NCBI RefSeq assembly: GCF_028751195.1
Contig: NZ_CP066784.1
Location: forward strand, 4,340,001-4,404,000
Direction: 5' to 3'
DNA length: 64,000 nucleotides
Source of the DNA: Alicyclobacillus sp. ALC3
GTDB taxonomy: Bacteria > Bacillota > Bacilli > Alicyclobacillales > Alicyclobacillaceae
Shown: piece by piece, positions 16,564 to 24,422 of the stretch
How positions within the stretch are numbered: the first letter of the stretch is position 1
How the letters are laid out: each line of letters begins with the position of its first letter
Program-made: the position numbers and the translations under genes
The notes under the pieces: model-generated
Database searches by the model: none
What the model was told of the DNA's origin: nothing
Seen by the model: only the letters and a program-made list of their open reading frames with translations

Positions 16564-16770
16564 GTGATACATCTGAAATCAATCCGAAGCATCCCAGCGC
16601 ATTATGTTAAGGTTATTCGACCCTCTGCTCTGGTCGTCTTAGGTGTTGCTTTCTGGTATTTCTTCAAAAGACCGACAACAATCAGTCCAACATACGCATC
16701 AAGACATGAAGTAAGAATGGCGACTGACGCAGAAATTCGTGCCTTCCAAAGTCGACGACTGAGAAAATGA
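16564..16770 (+). CDS. possible small membrane protein, 68 aa
   Basis: Starts with GTG after GGGAA. One hydrophobic stretch (SALVVLGVAFWYFF, residues 21-34) is followed by a basic tail. No family recognised. Coding status uncertain. Confidence 0.3.
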   Translation: MIHLKSIRSIPAHYVKVIRPSALVVLGVAFWYFFKRPTTISPTYASRHEVRMATDAEIRAFQSRRLRK

Positions 16771-16851
16771 ACCTTGAAAACCATGACTTTTAAGGGCGTC
16801 CACCGGACGTCCTCTTTTCTGTTGTGCACTTCGCTGAACCACGGGGGTCAC

Positions 16852-16950
16852 GTGAAGGACATCGTGTATAACACTTTAGCGGGTCTTGGTGCATTTTGCA
16901 TCGTCGGTACAATCTACTACTCCGTCTTCGGCGCAAGTCCGTGGTACTGA
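16852..16950 (+). CDS. possible 32-aa membrane peptide
   Basis: GTG start behind a GGGGG stretch. One membrane helix (TLAGLGAFCIVGTIYYSVF) and no more. The size and layout are those of small subunits of respiratory complexes, but chance cannot be excluded. Confidence 0.3.
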   Translation: MKDIVYNTLAGLGAFCIVGTIYYSVFGASPWY

Positions 16951-17368
16951 TTCACACCCGACAACCGGCGAGAGCTGGAAGGGGGATCGGAGATACAACT
17001 AAAACCCTCAAAGTTTTAAAACCCTATTCCATCGGATCCAGAAAAACAGGTGTACGAAATGTACAAACTCGACCTACTCGTCACACTTGTCGCTCATTTC
17101 AGTTACCACATCACTCTACGTTGCTCATCACGGTGCCCGCTTCGTCGTAGAATATTTTACTGACTGGTTTGAGTTGATATACTGACCGACCGGATTGAAT
17201 GGGAACATTGGGTAGGTTGGTTTTTTTGGTTCTTGTGATTTTATGTAGGTAAGTTTGAGAAAGTCGCGTGATACTGTACTTGGAAATCCCCCGTTGCTCC
17301 GACTCGCAACGGAGGATTTCACACATTCATTTCGTCGTCCGATAAAACAGACCAGTTTAGGCTCTTGA

Positions 17369-17977
17369 TTAGGTTGTTTTGTTGGATTTCAGGGCGCCTG
17401 CAATCAGGGATTCCATTTGCGTCCGCGTCAATAGACCCACATGCACGTTCTGAACCATTCCATTGGGTTCTAGGATGAACGTGGTGGGGTAGCCGATGAT
17501 TTGGTAGTCTTTAAAGAAACTTCCTTTGAGATCGAGCAAAGTTGGATAGGTAATCCCATACTTATGGACAAACGCTTTGGCGGTCGTCACACTGTCGTGG
17601 TCACTGGTCATGTTCACGCCCACGAATTGAATTTTTCCAGCATACTTTTTGGACATCGCGACCAGGTCTGGCGTTTCCTGCTGGCAAGGAGGGCACCAAG
17701 AGGCCCAGGCGTTGATCAGGATGGGCTGCTTACCTAACAGGTCGTGGAGGGCTACGGTTGTCTTTTCATTCAATGTTTTGAGGTCAAAGTTCGGAGCCGG
17801 ATGACCCACGAGTGGACTCTCTGGCGCGGTAGGAAGTTGCGAGGACTGTCTAATTGAGGCTCCGTTTGCTGAATTTGACGAGGTTGTTGGTCCTCCTGTG
17901 GAGTTGTCGGGGACTACTGTCCCACATCCTGTCACCAGAAGGGATAAGCTAAGTATCCATGACACCATGGTTTTCAT
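17369..17977 (-). CDS. TlpA/ResA-like thiol-disulfide lipoprotein
   Basis: A 202-aa extracytoplasmic thioredoxin-like protein. The signal peptide ends in a lipobox (LLVTGC, Cys18), so it should be lipid-anchored outside. After a Ser/Asn-rich linker comes the AhpC/TSA-type fold with the redox site INAWASWCPPCQQETPDL and the cis-Pro loop IIGYPTTFILEPNG. It would reduce or oxidise Cys pairs in exported proteins or apocytochrome c. It is the last gene of a five-gene minus-strand operon (20527 to 17369); its start lies seven bases after the stop of the preceding gene, behind AAGGAGTG. A decayed copy lies at 15725-16280. Confidence 0.88.
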   Translation of the reverse strand: MKTMVSWILSLSLLVTGCGTVVPDNSTGGPTTSSNSANGASIRQSSQLPTAPESPLVGHPAPNFDLKTLNEKTTVALHDLLGKQPILINAWASWCPPCQQETPDLVAMSKKYAGKIQFVGVNMTSDHDSVTTAKAFVHKYGITYPTLLDLKGSFFKDYQIIGYPTTFILEPNGMVQNVHVGLLTRTQMESLIAGALKSNKTT

Positions 17978-17983
17978 ACATTG

Positions 17984-18700
17984 TCACTCCTTATCACGGT
18001 CCAATGGATGGGATGTCTGAGCTGTAGGGTGATGAGTGGGTTGCCGAAAATCCTTCAGAGCCTCCTGCCCGATGGCAGTGAGCACGATAAGCACGGCCGT
18101 CCATTGTCCTAGGTCCAGCGGCCCGATTCGGTTGACGTGGGGCACCATCAACGATGTCAGGAGCCAGAACCCAGCCAGTGCACCCCACAAACGGTGACTG
18201 AAATGAACGGTCAGCTTCGTGTGTAGCGTAACGAGAATCAAGAAAGACAGCGCGAACCGGAACACATCTTCCGCCCAAAATGGCGGCAGGTCCAGGAAGG
18301 ACTGGTACAGGTAAAACATGACACTGACCACCAAACTCATGCGAGCGATCCACGTCGACCTCTGGAAGCGATCCAAGTGGTTTGCTTTACGCAAGGAGAA
18401 CAGAAGATACGCAATTACCGCGAGGACGCCCAAAGCGATCCCGCTGGTTGCAGAAGTGCCAAACAAGGTGTAAAAGTTAGGTTGCGCAAGAATGCTTGGA
18501 TGTAAAATCAGTCCAGAGAAGCGCGTGACCAACGCGAAAACAATCAAGCTACCCCACAATTTGTCCGAAAGGAAACGCCGTAAGGATGGCTCTTTCACAA
18601 ATTGCAGATAAAAACGCGTTACGCCGGCCCCGATGAAAGCGGCGATGAATACCGACGGCAGTCTCTGGAGAAGGGTTTGGACAATCAACACGACGTTCAT
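17984..18700 (-). CDS. polytopic membrane protein in tlpA-ccdA operon
   Basis: A 238-aa protein with six or seven hydrophobic segments and no redox CxxC. The C-terminal tail is His- and Pro-rich. Its ATG overlaps the TAA of the preceding tlpA-like gene by one base, so it is translationally coupled. I recognise no specific family; genes of this kind beside CcdA and TlpA may help move reductant or anchor the thioredoxin-like proteins, which is inference from position. Confidence 0.7.
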   Translation of the reverse strand: MNVVLIVQTLLQRLPSVFIAAFIGAGVTRFYLQFVKEPSLRRFLSDKLWGSLIVFALVTRFSGLILHPSILAQPNFYTLFGTSATSGIALGVLAVIAYLLFSLRKANHLDRFQRSTWIARMSLVVSVMFYLYQSFLDLPPFWAEDVFRFALSFLILVTLHTKLTVHFSHRLWGALAGFWLLTSLMVPHVNRIGPLDLGQWTAVLIVLTAIGQEALKDFRQPTHHPTAQTSHPLDRDKE

Positions 18701-19236
18701 TACTGTTCAATCCTTTGCAGGTCGGAATCCAGATACTGAGGTGGAATCGCTCCCGTATAGCGGTCCACGATAACCCCGGAACGGTTGACAAAGATGGAAG
18801 TAGGTATGGCCACCACCTTATACTCAGAGGCTACTTCACCCGTTTTATCCAAAGCGGTTGTATACGTGATCCCGTATTTACTCAGAAAGTTCTGGACAGC
18901 AGGTAATGAATCTTGCACCGTTAAATTGACCCCTACAAATTCGACTTGTTGTCCGTACTTTTGATAGGCTTTCTCCAAATCTGGAGCTTCGGCCTGACAA
19001 GGGGGGCACCACGAAGCCCAGAAGTTGATGAGCATTGGTTTATGAACGTCCGACGCCACGGTAACGGAGCCATTTCCCGGGTAGGTGGTCAAGGTGAAAG
19101 ACGGAACGCGATAACCCACTTCTGGGGAGACCGCTACACTCGCTTGAGAGGGCTTTTTCAGAGTGACGAAGAAAACCGCGCCAAACAGGAGCAAAATCCC
19201 CAATCCGAGAAACGACCATTTTTGAATTTTCTTCAC
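18700..19236 (-). CDS. TlpA/ResA-like membrane-anchored thioredoxin
   Basis: A 178-aa protein with an N-terminal membrane anchor (residues 8-26) and a thioredoxin-like domain carrying LINFWASWCPPCQAEAPDL and the cis-Pro loop VVAIPTSIFVNRSG. It differs from the neighbouring copies at over half the positions, so the three are old paralogues, not a fresh repeat. It sits 23 bases after ccdA and overlaps the next gene by one base. Likely partner: reductant from CcdA. Role in cytochrome c maturation or in reducing copper-protein thiols is inferred. Confidence 0.87.
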   Translation of the reverse strand: MKKIQKWSFLGLGILLLFGAVFFVTLKKPSQASVAVSPEVGYRVPSFTLTTYPGNGSVTVASDVHKPMLINFWASWCPPCQAEAPDLEKAYQKYGQQVEFVGVNLTVQDSLPAVQNFLSKYGITYTTALDKTGEVASEYKVVAIPTSIFVNRSGVIVDRYTGAIPPQYLDSDLQRIEQ

Positions 19237-19259
19237 GACAAATCCTCCTCACGAATACC

Positions 19260-19970
19260 TTAAAATCCGGTGAACCCACCGTATAATTGGATTAACCAGA
19301 TGGTGATTTTCGACATCATGTTGGTGGCAAGCAGGAATCCCATAAAAATCATGAGGTATCCACCGATTTTGGATAAGATGGCTCCATAGCGCGCCAGTTT
19401 TCGCACGGAACCCATGGTGAACGCAAGAATAAAAAACGGAATGGCGAAGCCGACAATGTAGGCAAGAATCAAGGCTACGCCGAAGGTCGACTGTGTGGCT
19501 GTCAGAACCAGGACGGAAGCCAGGATGGGACCAATACAAGGGGTCCACCCGGCCGCAAAACTGATGCCAATGAGCACAGAGGTGATGTAACCTGCTTTTT
19601 TACCCCGGTACTCCCATTTGCGTTCCATCATCAGCCATTTGAGTTTGACAAGTCCTGTCAGGGTCAAACCCATGACGATCACGATGATGCCACCCACGAC
19701 GCGAATGACATCGCGATAGTCGATAAAGACTTGCCCCAGCAACGTGGCGGACATCCCCAAGGAAAAGAAAATGATGGCAAATCCGAGTACGAAGAAAAAG
19801 GTATGTGCCAGTGCCTTCATGCGATGACCCAGGGTCTGACTCTCGCCGCCCGCAAACGTGACCCCGGAGATATAGGAGATGTAGGACGGATAGAGCGGGA
19901 GCACGCACGGTGAAATAAAGGATAGAAAGCCTGCTGCAAACGCGAGCCACAAAGTGGGATGGGATCCCAT
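19260..19970 (-). CDS. ccdA: CcdA-type membrane thiol-disulfide transporter
   Basis: A 236-aa protein with six membrane helices, the CcdA size. The two reactive cysteines are in the expected Pro-containing contexts: FLSFISPCVLPLYPSYIS in helix 1 and SFAAGWTPCIGPILASVL in helix 4. CcdA carries electrons from cytoplasmic thioredoxin to ResA-like proteins outside, as needed for cytochrome c and other exported thiol proteins. The start ATG at 19970 has GGAGTGATG just upstream, and the sequence before it reads as the polar tail of another frame. It lies between two tlpA-like genes in the operon. Confidence 0.92.
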   Translation of the reverse strand: MGSHPTLWLAFAAGFLSFISPCVLPLYPSYISYISGVTFAGGESQTLGHRMKALAHTFFFVLGFAIIFFSLGMSATLLGQVFIDYRDVIRVVGGIIVIVMGLTLTGLVKLKWLMMERKWEYRGKKAGYITSVLIGISFAAGWTPCIGPILASVLVLTATQSTFGVALILAYIVGFAIPFFILAFTMGSVRKLARYGAILSKIGGYLMIFMGFLLATNMMSKITIWLIQLYGGFTGF

Positions 19971-19993
19971 GTCATCACTCCAATCTGTATCGG

Positions 19994-20527
19994 TTACTTC
20001 TTCATTCCACTTAACTGTGCGAGTCGAACCATTTGTGGTTCCGTGAGTGGGCCAATCAAATGGTATGCGATCGTACCATTCGGGCGGATCAGGAATGTCT
20101 CTGGTTGTCCGGTGACCCCGTACGGCTGTGACCAAACATCTTGGGTATTGAGTAGTACGGTGATGCTTTTTGGGACATGGTACTGCTTCACGTAGTTCGA
20201 GACCAAAAGCGGTCCGTCTCCGCGATCGATGAGAACCACGTGGACCTTGGCGCCATATTGCTTGGCGAATGAAATGAGGTCAGGTGTTTCTTGAATGCAA
20301 GGAGGACACCAGGGTGTAAAGAAATTGAGAAAAACGGTTTCTCCCCGCAAGGAATTCAGAGCAAACGGTTGACCGGAGACGGTGGTCGTTTGGATATTTG
20401 GTGCGACATCGCCCACCTTGGCCACTTTGGAGTGGATGATATAGCGTACCGTAATCCAGCCCATCAAGAGCAAGAGCACCGCACCGATGACTGAAGCTAA
20501 GAGGATCTGCCTTTTCTGCGTTTTCAT
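19994..20527 (-). CDS. TlpA/ResA-like membrane-anchored thioredoxin
   Basis: A 177-aa protein with an N-terminal anchor (residues 8-30) and a thioredoxin-like domain with FLNFFTPWCPPCIQETPDL. The cis-Pro equivalent is in GVTGQPETFLIRPNG. It is the first gene of the five-gene operon and 23 bases ahead of ccdA. The start is ATG 20527; a GTG lies one codon upstream, and neither has a strong ribosome site. Being adjacent to ccdA it is the closest positional match to ResA. Confidence 0.86.
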   Translation of the reverse strand: MKTQKRQILLASVIGAVLLLLMGWITVRYIIHSKVAKVGDVAPNIQTTTVSGQPFALNSLRGETVFLNFFTPWCPPCIQETPDLISFAKQYGAKVHVVLIDRGDGPLLVSNYVKQYHVPKSITVLLNTQDVWSQPYGVTGQPETFLIRPNGTIAYHLIGPLTEPQMVRLAQLSGMKK

Positions 20528-20721
20528 CACATCACATCCAAGTCACGATCGTGTCACGGTTGTGGAAGGGCCGTACACTCCCATCATACTCAAGATTGTG
20601 TGGAAATTATGGAGACGGGCGAAATGGAGCAGGGACATTTTGGGGGGGTTAAATGACAAAGGACCGGACGAGAAGTCCCGATCCCTTGCGTACGTATTCG
20701 GTGGGTACACTTCAAGGGGCA

Positions 20722-21105
20722 TTACACGGCGTCATTCACTGCGTCCACTAAGGCTTTCTCCACCTCGGCTGCAATCGGTTGGAGAGACGGACGATTTACC
20801 AGTTCCATCAGGACGGTTGGCTTTGGCAGACCAATTTTCGTGACACCACCGTCCTCATAGATCGCGATCTTACAAGGAAGGAAGTACCCGACCTCGTCGG
20901 CTTCGTTTAGTACTTCCTTGGCTTTCACAGGATTACAGACTTCCAAAATCCGATAGGGTTTGGTGTAATCGACGCCCTTCGATTGAAGGGTCGCAGGGAT
21001 ATCCAAGGACCAGAGAATCCCAAATTTTTGATTCTTGAGACTCTGCTCTAAATCATGCAGCACTTGGTCCATCGACTTGTTCGTTTGTACGGTATAATGA
21101 AACAT
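20722..21105 (-). CDS. DUF302-family protein
   Basis: A 127-aa cytoplasmic protein of the DUF302 family, recognised from the N-terminal helix pattern (SMDQVLHDLEQSLKNQKFGI), the ILEVCNPVKAKEVL block and the LPCKIAIYEDGG strand. Two conserved Cys (in EVCNP and LPCKI) are kept. Family members occur widely beside sulfur, copper and arsenic genes, but their chemistry is unknown. AAGGAGTGAGGAC precedes the ATG. It stands 194 bases upstream of the tlpA-ccdA operon, likely with its own promoter. Confidence 0.82.
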   Translation of the reverse strand: MFHYTVQTNKSMDQVLHDLEQSLKNQKFGILWSLDIPATLQSKGVDYTKPYRILEVCNPVKAKEVLNEADEVGYFLPCKIAIYEDGGVTKIGLPKPTVLMELVNRPSLQPIAAEVEKALVDAVNDAV

Positions 21106-21152
21106 GTCCTCACTCCTTCATTTTTCATGGAAATCTCAACATGAGATGACAC

Positions 21153-21332
21153 TTATTGACCGTTCGTTTCGCTCACCAGTTTTGACGGTTGCGTATCTTG
21201 TTTATGGGCGGGGAAAACAGCTTGCTGAATTCCTTTGATGGTAGCATGAGGGAGCATCTGGTGCAAAAAGTACAATGTACCCCAGGCAATCATCCCCCAC
21301 AACACGGTCTCTACGTAAGTTTGCGTACTCAT
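21153..21332 (-). CDS. small membrane protein, 59 aa
   Basis: Starts ATG at 21332 behind AAAGGAG. One membrane helix with an aromatic belt (ETVLWGMIAWGTLYFLHQML, residues 8-27) and a polar tail ending in a TAA at 21153. It overlaps the end of a preceding 30-codon frame whose stop sits in the ribosome site, suggesting coupled translation. It lies just ahead of the DUF302 gene. Layout resembles single-helix accessory subunits; no family recognised. Confidence 0.6.
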   Translation of the reverse strand: MSTQTYVETVLWGMIAWGTLYFLHQMLPHATIKGIQQAVFPAHKQDTQPSKLVSETNGQ

Positions 21333-21340
21333 CTTCTTGT

Positions 21341-21433
21341 TTACTCCTTTCCTGTAGAGTCCGACAGGTCTCCCTTTTCTCTCAATGTAAAGGCGTGGTA
21401 CGCGAGAAGTGGTCGCCGCTCCGGGTTATGCAT
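21341..21433 (-). CDS. possible 30-aa leader or small protein
   Basis: ATG at 21433 with AGGAG upstream; the product (start MHNPERRPLLAYHAFTLREK) is polar and basic. Its TAA lies in the ribosome-binding stretch of the following 59-aa gene, as in translationally coupled leaders. Too short to support by composition. Confidence 0.35.
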   Translation of the reverse strand: MHNPERRPLLAYHAFTLREKGDLSDSTGKE

Positions 21434-21486
21434 TCTATACTCCTGGTTGGTATTGGATGGTTGGATGTTCACACCGAACCATAGAA

Positions 21487-21770
21487 CTAATTCATCATCG
21501 ACCCTCCCATGCAACTGCCCCAGTTATTTTGAGCGTTGCTACCTTCCCCCCCCAAAAAAACCCTGACCCATCATGCCTGCAAAACGGTTGTTGCTCCATG
21601 GTGCAGTCGAGGGGGCCGTCGACCTGGCACTGGAAGTAGTGGTTGCTTGCGCATAGCTATAGGGAAATGCCTGAGACACGCTTTGCGCAAACGCTTGAGA
21701 TACGGCTAATCCTCCTCGTATCACCCAGGCCAATCAGTAGGGTGGGAATGAGAATGGTACGCCATTTCAT
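21487..21770 (-). pseudogene. decayed short relative of the rusticyanin-like gene
   Basis: The start codes MKWRTILIPTLLIGLG, then, after a frame change near 21723, GLAVSQAFAQS, clearly homologous to the signal peptide of the gene at 2782. A Ser/Thr region and FAGMMGQGFFGGG follow. A second frame change occurs in a T7-G8 homopolymer run at about 21545-21560, after which NNWGSCMGGSMMN ends at a TAG (21487-21489). The copper domain is absent, so even repaired it would be only a signal peptide plus the Gly/Met-rich region. Homopolymer errors in the sequence could explain one of the two frame changes. Confidence 0.75.
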
Positions 21771-21850
21771 GCAAATCCCTCTGTCTTTTTAGTACGTTCC
21801 TACCTTAGATCCGGAATGTGGAGAAAGTTTGTGGATTGTTTGAGGAAAAT
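21771..21850 (-). promoter_or_regulatory. conserved leader, copy C (upstream of the decayed cupredoxin relative)
   Basis: Reads leftward into the pseudogene start. It shares TTTCCTCAA-CAATCCAC with copy B and the CAATCCACAAACTTTCT, TCCGGATCTA, CGTAC and GAGGGAT blocks with copy A. Preservation despite decay of the coding part suggests recent inactivation. Confidence 0.6.
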
Positions 21851-22071
21851 GAGGGTTTGGAATTTCAAAATCAGCTTTTTGAGTGGGGAATCAGGCACGC
21901 AATGCCGGTTTCAGGGCGTATGCGGGATTCACAGTAAAAGGGTACGATGTGTAAAGTCCGCAGGTAAACAAAGGCAAATGACCAAGAGAAGCAGCTCTTG
22001 GTCATTTCAGCCGGGTTATGGCATCCGTGAGAGCGTATGCGAGATTTAGTAGCCGCCATTTCTGCAATGGC

Positions 22072-22395
22072 TTATTGGTGCGATTTCACGAGATGCGGAG
22101 AGGAAACGCTCGATGACCTGGATTCAGGACTTTGCCTTCGAAGTTCTGAAGACAGCTGGTCATATTCCGCTTGTAAGTCGGCGAGCTGCTCCTTCAAATC
22201 ATCCAGTTCTTCTTCTCTGGAACCGAATTTCCTCTTTGATGACCCATGCATGGAGTGAGTACTTGAATGACCGTGCATCCCTCTCATCATAAAAATCATC
22301 ATCAAGGGGCAGATCAAGGCGACAGCAATCGTACTAAACGTTTGAATCATTTCCTTAGACACCCTCTTTTCCTTTTGACTAGAGTAGTTCTTCAT
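22072..22395 (-). CDS. small His/Met-rich membrane protein with coiled coil
   Basis: Up to 107 aa. One hydrophobic helix rich in Met (TFSTIAVALICPLMMIFMM) is followed by a His/Met/Ser-rich stretch (RGMHGHSSTHSMHGSS) and a Glu/Leu-rich coiled coil (EEELDDLKEQLADLQAEYDQ). The start is unsure: ATG 22395 or ATG 22350, the latter directly before the membrane helix with AAGAGGG upstream. The His/Met cluster beside the membrane suggests metal binding. It resembles small DUF2933-type proteins of copper and mercury islands in layout only. Confidence 0.6.
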   Translation of the reverse strand: MKNYSSQKEKRVSKEMIQTFSTIAVALICPLMMIFMMRGMHGHSSTHSMHGSSKRKFGSREEELDDLKEQLADLQAEYDQLSSELRRQSPESRSSSVSSPHLVKSHQ

Positions 22396-22588
22396 CGTAC
22401 CTGGTGTTGAAAATCAAAGCTATTTTGTTCGAGCCTACCGGTTAGATGTGAAGAAATGATGCAGAAAGTGTGAAGAAGGACTCGAACGCAAAAAATAGCC
22501 GGATGAGCTAGTCTGCTATATTGCCAGATAGCGCATTTGTACTAGTCAGTGATTTGTGAAAATATAGTTGTTTCAGTCCATAGTTCAT
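22396..22588. other. gene-free region upstream of the cytochrome b operon
   Basis: Divergent promoter region between the His/Met-rich membrane protein (left) and the cytochrome b operon (right). No coding frame supported; the right end carries the CsoR-like site listed next. Confidence 0.45.
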
Positions 22589-22611
22589 ATACCCTACCCG
22601 GGGTATAGTAT
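22589..22611 (+). promoter_or_regulatory. CsoR-like operator with -10 element, cytochrome b operon
   Basis: ATACCCTACCCGGGGTAT (22589-22606) is a near-perfect dyad of the kind bound by CsoR-family repressors; the -10-like TATAGT overlaps its right end. It lies about 190 bases before the first gene of the cytochrome b operon. Related sites precede genes at 26733, 28337 and 39256. Confidence 0.6.
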
Positions 22612-22792
22612 GAGTTGGAAAGGGGGATCGCGGCGGATGCATCCGATGCCATTCGTAACTATATTTCGAATTGCCAGTTGCAAAGAACCATGTCGAAATA
22701 GGTTGTGGTATCTAAACCATGGACGGGGTGGACACTCGGGCAGATGAACCCTGAATGAGCCTCTCCACAGTGGTTGAGCGAGGTGACGAATC

Positions 22793-23446
22793 GTGTTAAA
22801 GGAAGAAGACTATTTTGCACATCATGTAACCGAACCGTTCAGATTCGGGGAACGTCGGCGAGAACGGGGTTTTTGGCGAGCTTTCTTGGAGAGTTTTGCA
22901 TATCTGCCACCTTTCAACCGAATGTTTGGTAAAGTATCCCCTTCCTATGCAGAATCGTACTGGTACTGTATGGGAGGACTCACCTTCTTTTCATTTCTTC
23001 TATTACTAGTGACAGGTTTAATTTTGACATTTTTCGGACCAACGTGGTGGTCCGGAACGCATGCCGGAATCGTGATGAAGTCCATGCATTACTGGTCTGC
23101 ACAGGCCTTCTTCTTTTTTCTGTTCCTTCACATTATCCGCGTTTGGCTGACAGGCGCGTATCGTGGAAAACGTTGGGTGAACTATGCGATTGGATTTGTC
23201 ACCTTCTTTCTATCTCTCGGTGAAAATTTGTTTGGATTACTAGCACGGGGGGATTGGGAATCGCAGTTTGTCTCGATGCATTCCGATGACATGCTGTTTA
23301 CTGCCCCTTTTCTACGGCTCATTTCCCCAGAAAATTTTACATCCGCCCTCATCATTCATGTCGCGCTGATCCCGTTTGTTCTCGTGGTGCTGATTGGCGT
23401 ACATGTAACCTTAGTGAAATTACAAGGCATTGCACGGCCATTGTAG
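22793..23446 (+). CDS. cytochrome b/b6-like diheme membrane subunit
   Basis: A 217-aa membrane protein resembling the N-terminal half of cytochrome b (cytochrome b6). Helix B holds HYWSAQAFFFFLFLH and helix D holds HVALIPFVLVVLIGVH, giving two His-x13-His pairs, the arrangement that binds the two b hemes. The connecting region lacks the usual G-x-x-L-P-W-D pattern and instead reads GLLARGDWES, so it is divergent. It starts with GTG at 22793 behind GAGGTG. No Rieske protein or cytochrome c gene is in the operon, so the electron partners are unclear. Preceded by a CsoR-like site. Confidence 0.82.
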   Translation: MLKEEDYFAHHVTEPFRFGERRRERGFWRAFLESFAYLPPFNRMFGKVSPSYAESYWYCMGGLTFFSFLLLLVTGLILTFFGPTWWSGTHAGIVMKSMHYWSAQAFFFFLFLHIIRVWLTGAYRGKRWVNYAIGFVTFFLSLGENLFGLLARGDWESQFVSMHSDDMLFTAPFLRLISPENFTSALIIHVALIPFVLVVLIGVHVTLVKLQGIARPL

Positions 23447-23459
23447 GGAGGTGGAGAAT

Positions 23460-24422
23460 ATGGTGAAAGGACAAAGCAATACTTCCGAGACGAGATTTAG
23501 CATTGTCACACATTGCTTTTGGCGGTACCCCATTGTGGGCCTCTTAGTAGTTGCTGTGGTCATGGTTCTTGGCTTTGCGGTTGGGTCTCCGGATTGGCCA
23601 CAGGCCACCATCAAAAAAGTGTCCGCGATGCAGCCGGGAGGAGCCATATGGGCGGTCGCGCAGGAACTGGATGGAACCTCTGCTTCTTATACCAATACGC
23701 ATGAATATGGGATGAGCGACCCGGCCAAACGTCTCGTAATTGACCCATTGAAAAGTGCCTCGTGGGCTTTGTCTCCAAACGAACAAATCGCCCTGCATCA
23801 ATTTCTTGCCGCCAATATAAGTCAACAGACGAAATGGGCGATGAACTACGACAAAGCGATTCAAAAGACCGTGGGGACGAACGGGATGGGTGGGGGAGGC
23901 ATGGGTACAACGCCCGTACCGTCCATGACGAAAATTGAATCGTTGACGGGAAATTTTGGTCCCGTCCCGGTGATGGCCCAGTCCATATTGAAACTCGCCC
24001 AAAATGGATATTTAGAGACTTATTTTCAGGGAATCAGTCCAAGTAACGTTTACCAGTACACTAATATTTGGTTGTACGACCAGCCTTATCTGCTCAATAC
24101 GGCCATACAAAATGGGTTGACGGACGACCAGTGGGGCATGATTAAGGAGCGTGGTTTCTTTGTTGGACCTTGGTACCTCATTGTTCCTGCGATTGCCCAC
24201 GTAGAGTTACCGGGCGGGTCGACCGGTCTTGGATTTATTTTCTGGAACGGATTGATTGCTTTGTTCTTCGTGGTCTTGTTTCCGCTCGTTCCGGGATTTC
24301 GTTCCATACCGAAGTACCTCCGACTTTACAAATTGGTCTATGCAGTGAATCCCGTTGAAGTTGAAAACTATAAGGCCAATGTTCCTTCATCCGGGGTGAC
24401 CCAAGATGCTGCCAAGATTTAA
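23460..24422 (+). CDS. unknown membrane protein of the cytochrome b operon, 320 aa
   Basis: An N-terminal membrane helix (residues 20-41) is followed by an outside domain of about 200 residues, then one or two C-terminal helices (around 246-285) and a short tail. The outside domain is rich in Trp, Tyr and Met, includes a Gly/Met loop (GMGGGGMG) and has no Cys or CxxCH heme motif. The C-terminal part could stand in place of subunit IV, but I see no Pro-Glu-Trp-Tyr quinol-site motif. The start has GGGAGGTGGAG upstream, 13 bases after the cytochrome b stop. I do not recognise the family. Confidence 0.75.
   Translation: MVKGQSNTSETRFSIVTHCFWRYPIVGLLVVAVVMVLGFAVGSPDWPQATIKKVSAMQPGGAIWAVAQELDGTSASYTNTHEYGMSDPAKRLVIDPLKSASWALSPNEQIALHQFLAANISQQTKWAMNYDKAIQKTVGTNGMGGGGMGTTPVPSMTKIESLTGNFGPVPVMAQSILKLAQNGYLETYFQGISPSNVYQYTNIWLYDQPYLLNTAIQNGLTDDQWGMIKERGFFVGPWYLIVPAIAHVELPGGSTGLGFIFWNGLIALFFVVLFPLVPGFRSIPKYLRLYKLVYAVNPVEVENYKANVPSSGVTQDAAKI

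Larger units (their letters stand above)
16281..17250. other. mostly gene-free region; two weak short frames
   Basis: No recognised gene between the TlpA pseudogene and the 3' flank of the intact tlpA-like gene. Two short plus-strand frames with a hydrophobic segment each (16564-16770 and 16852-16950) are listed separately at low confidence. Otherwise I see no terminator, repeat or coding signal. Confidence 0.4.

Noticed and set aside
22636-22746. Short frame MHPMPFVTIF... just ahead of the cytochrome b gene
   Set aside because: Basic, Cys-rich and irregular, with no sign of a helix or domain; more likely leader sequence.
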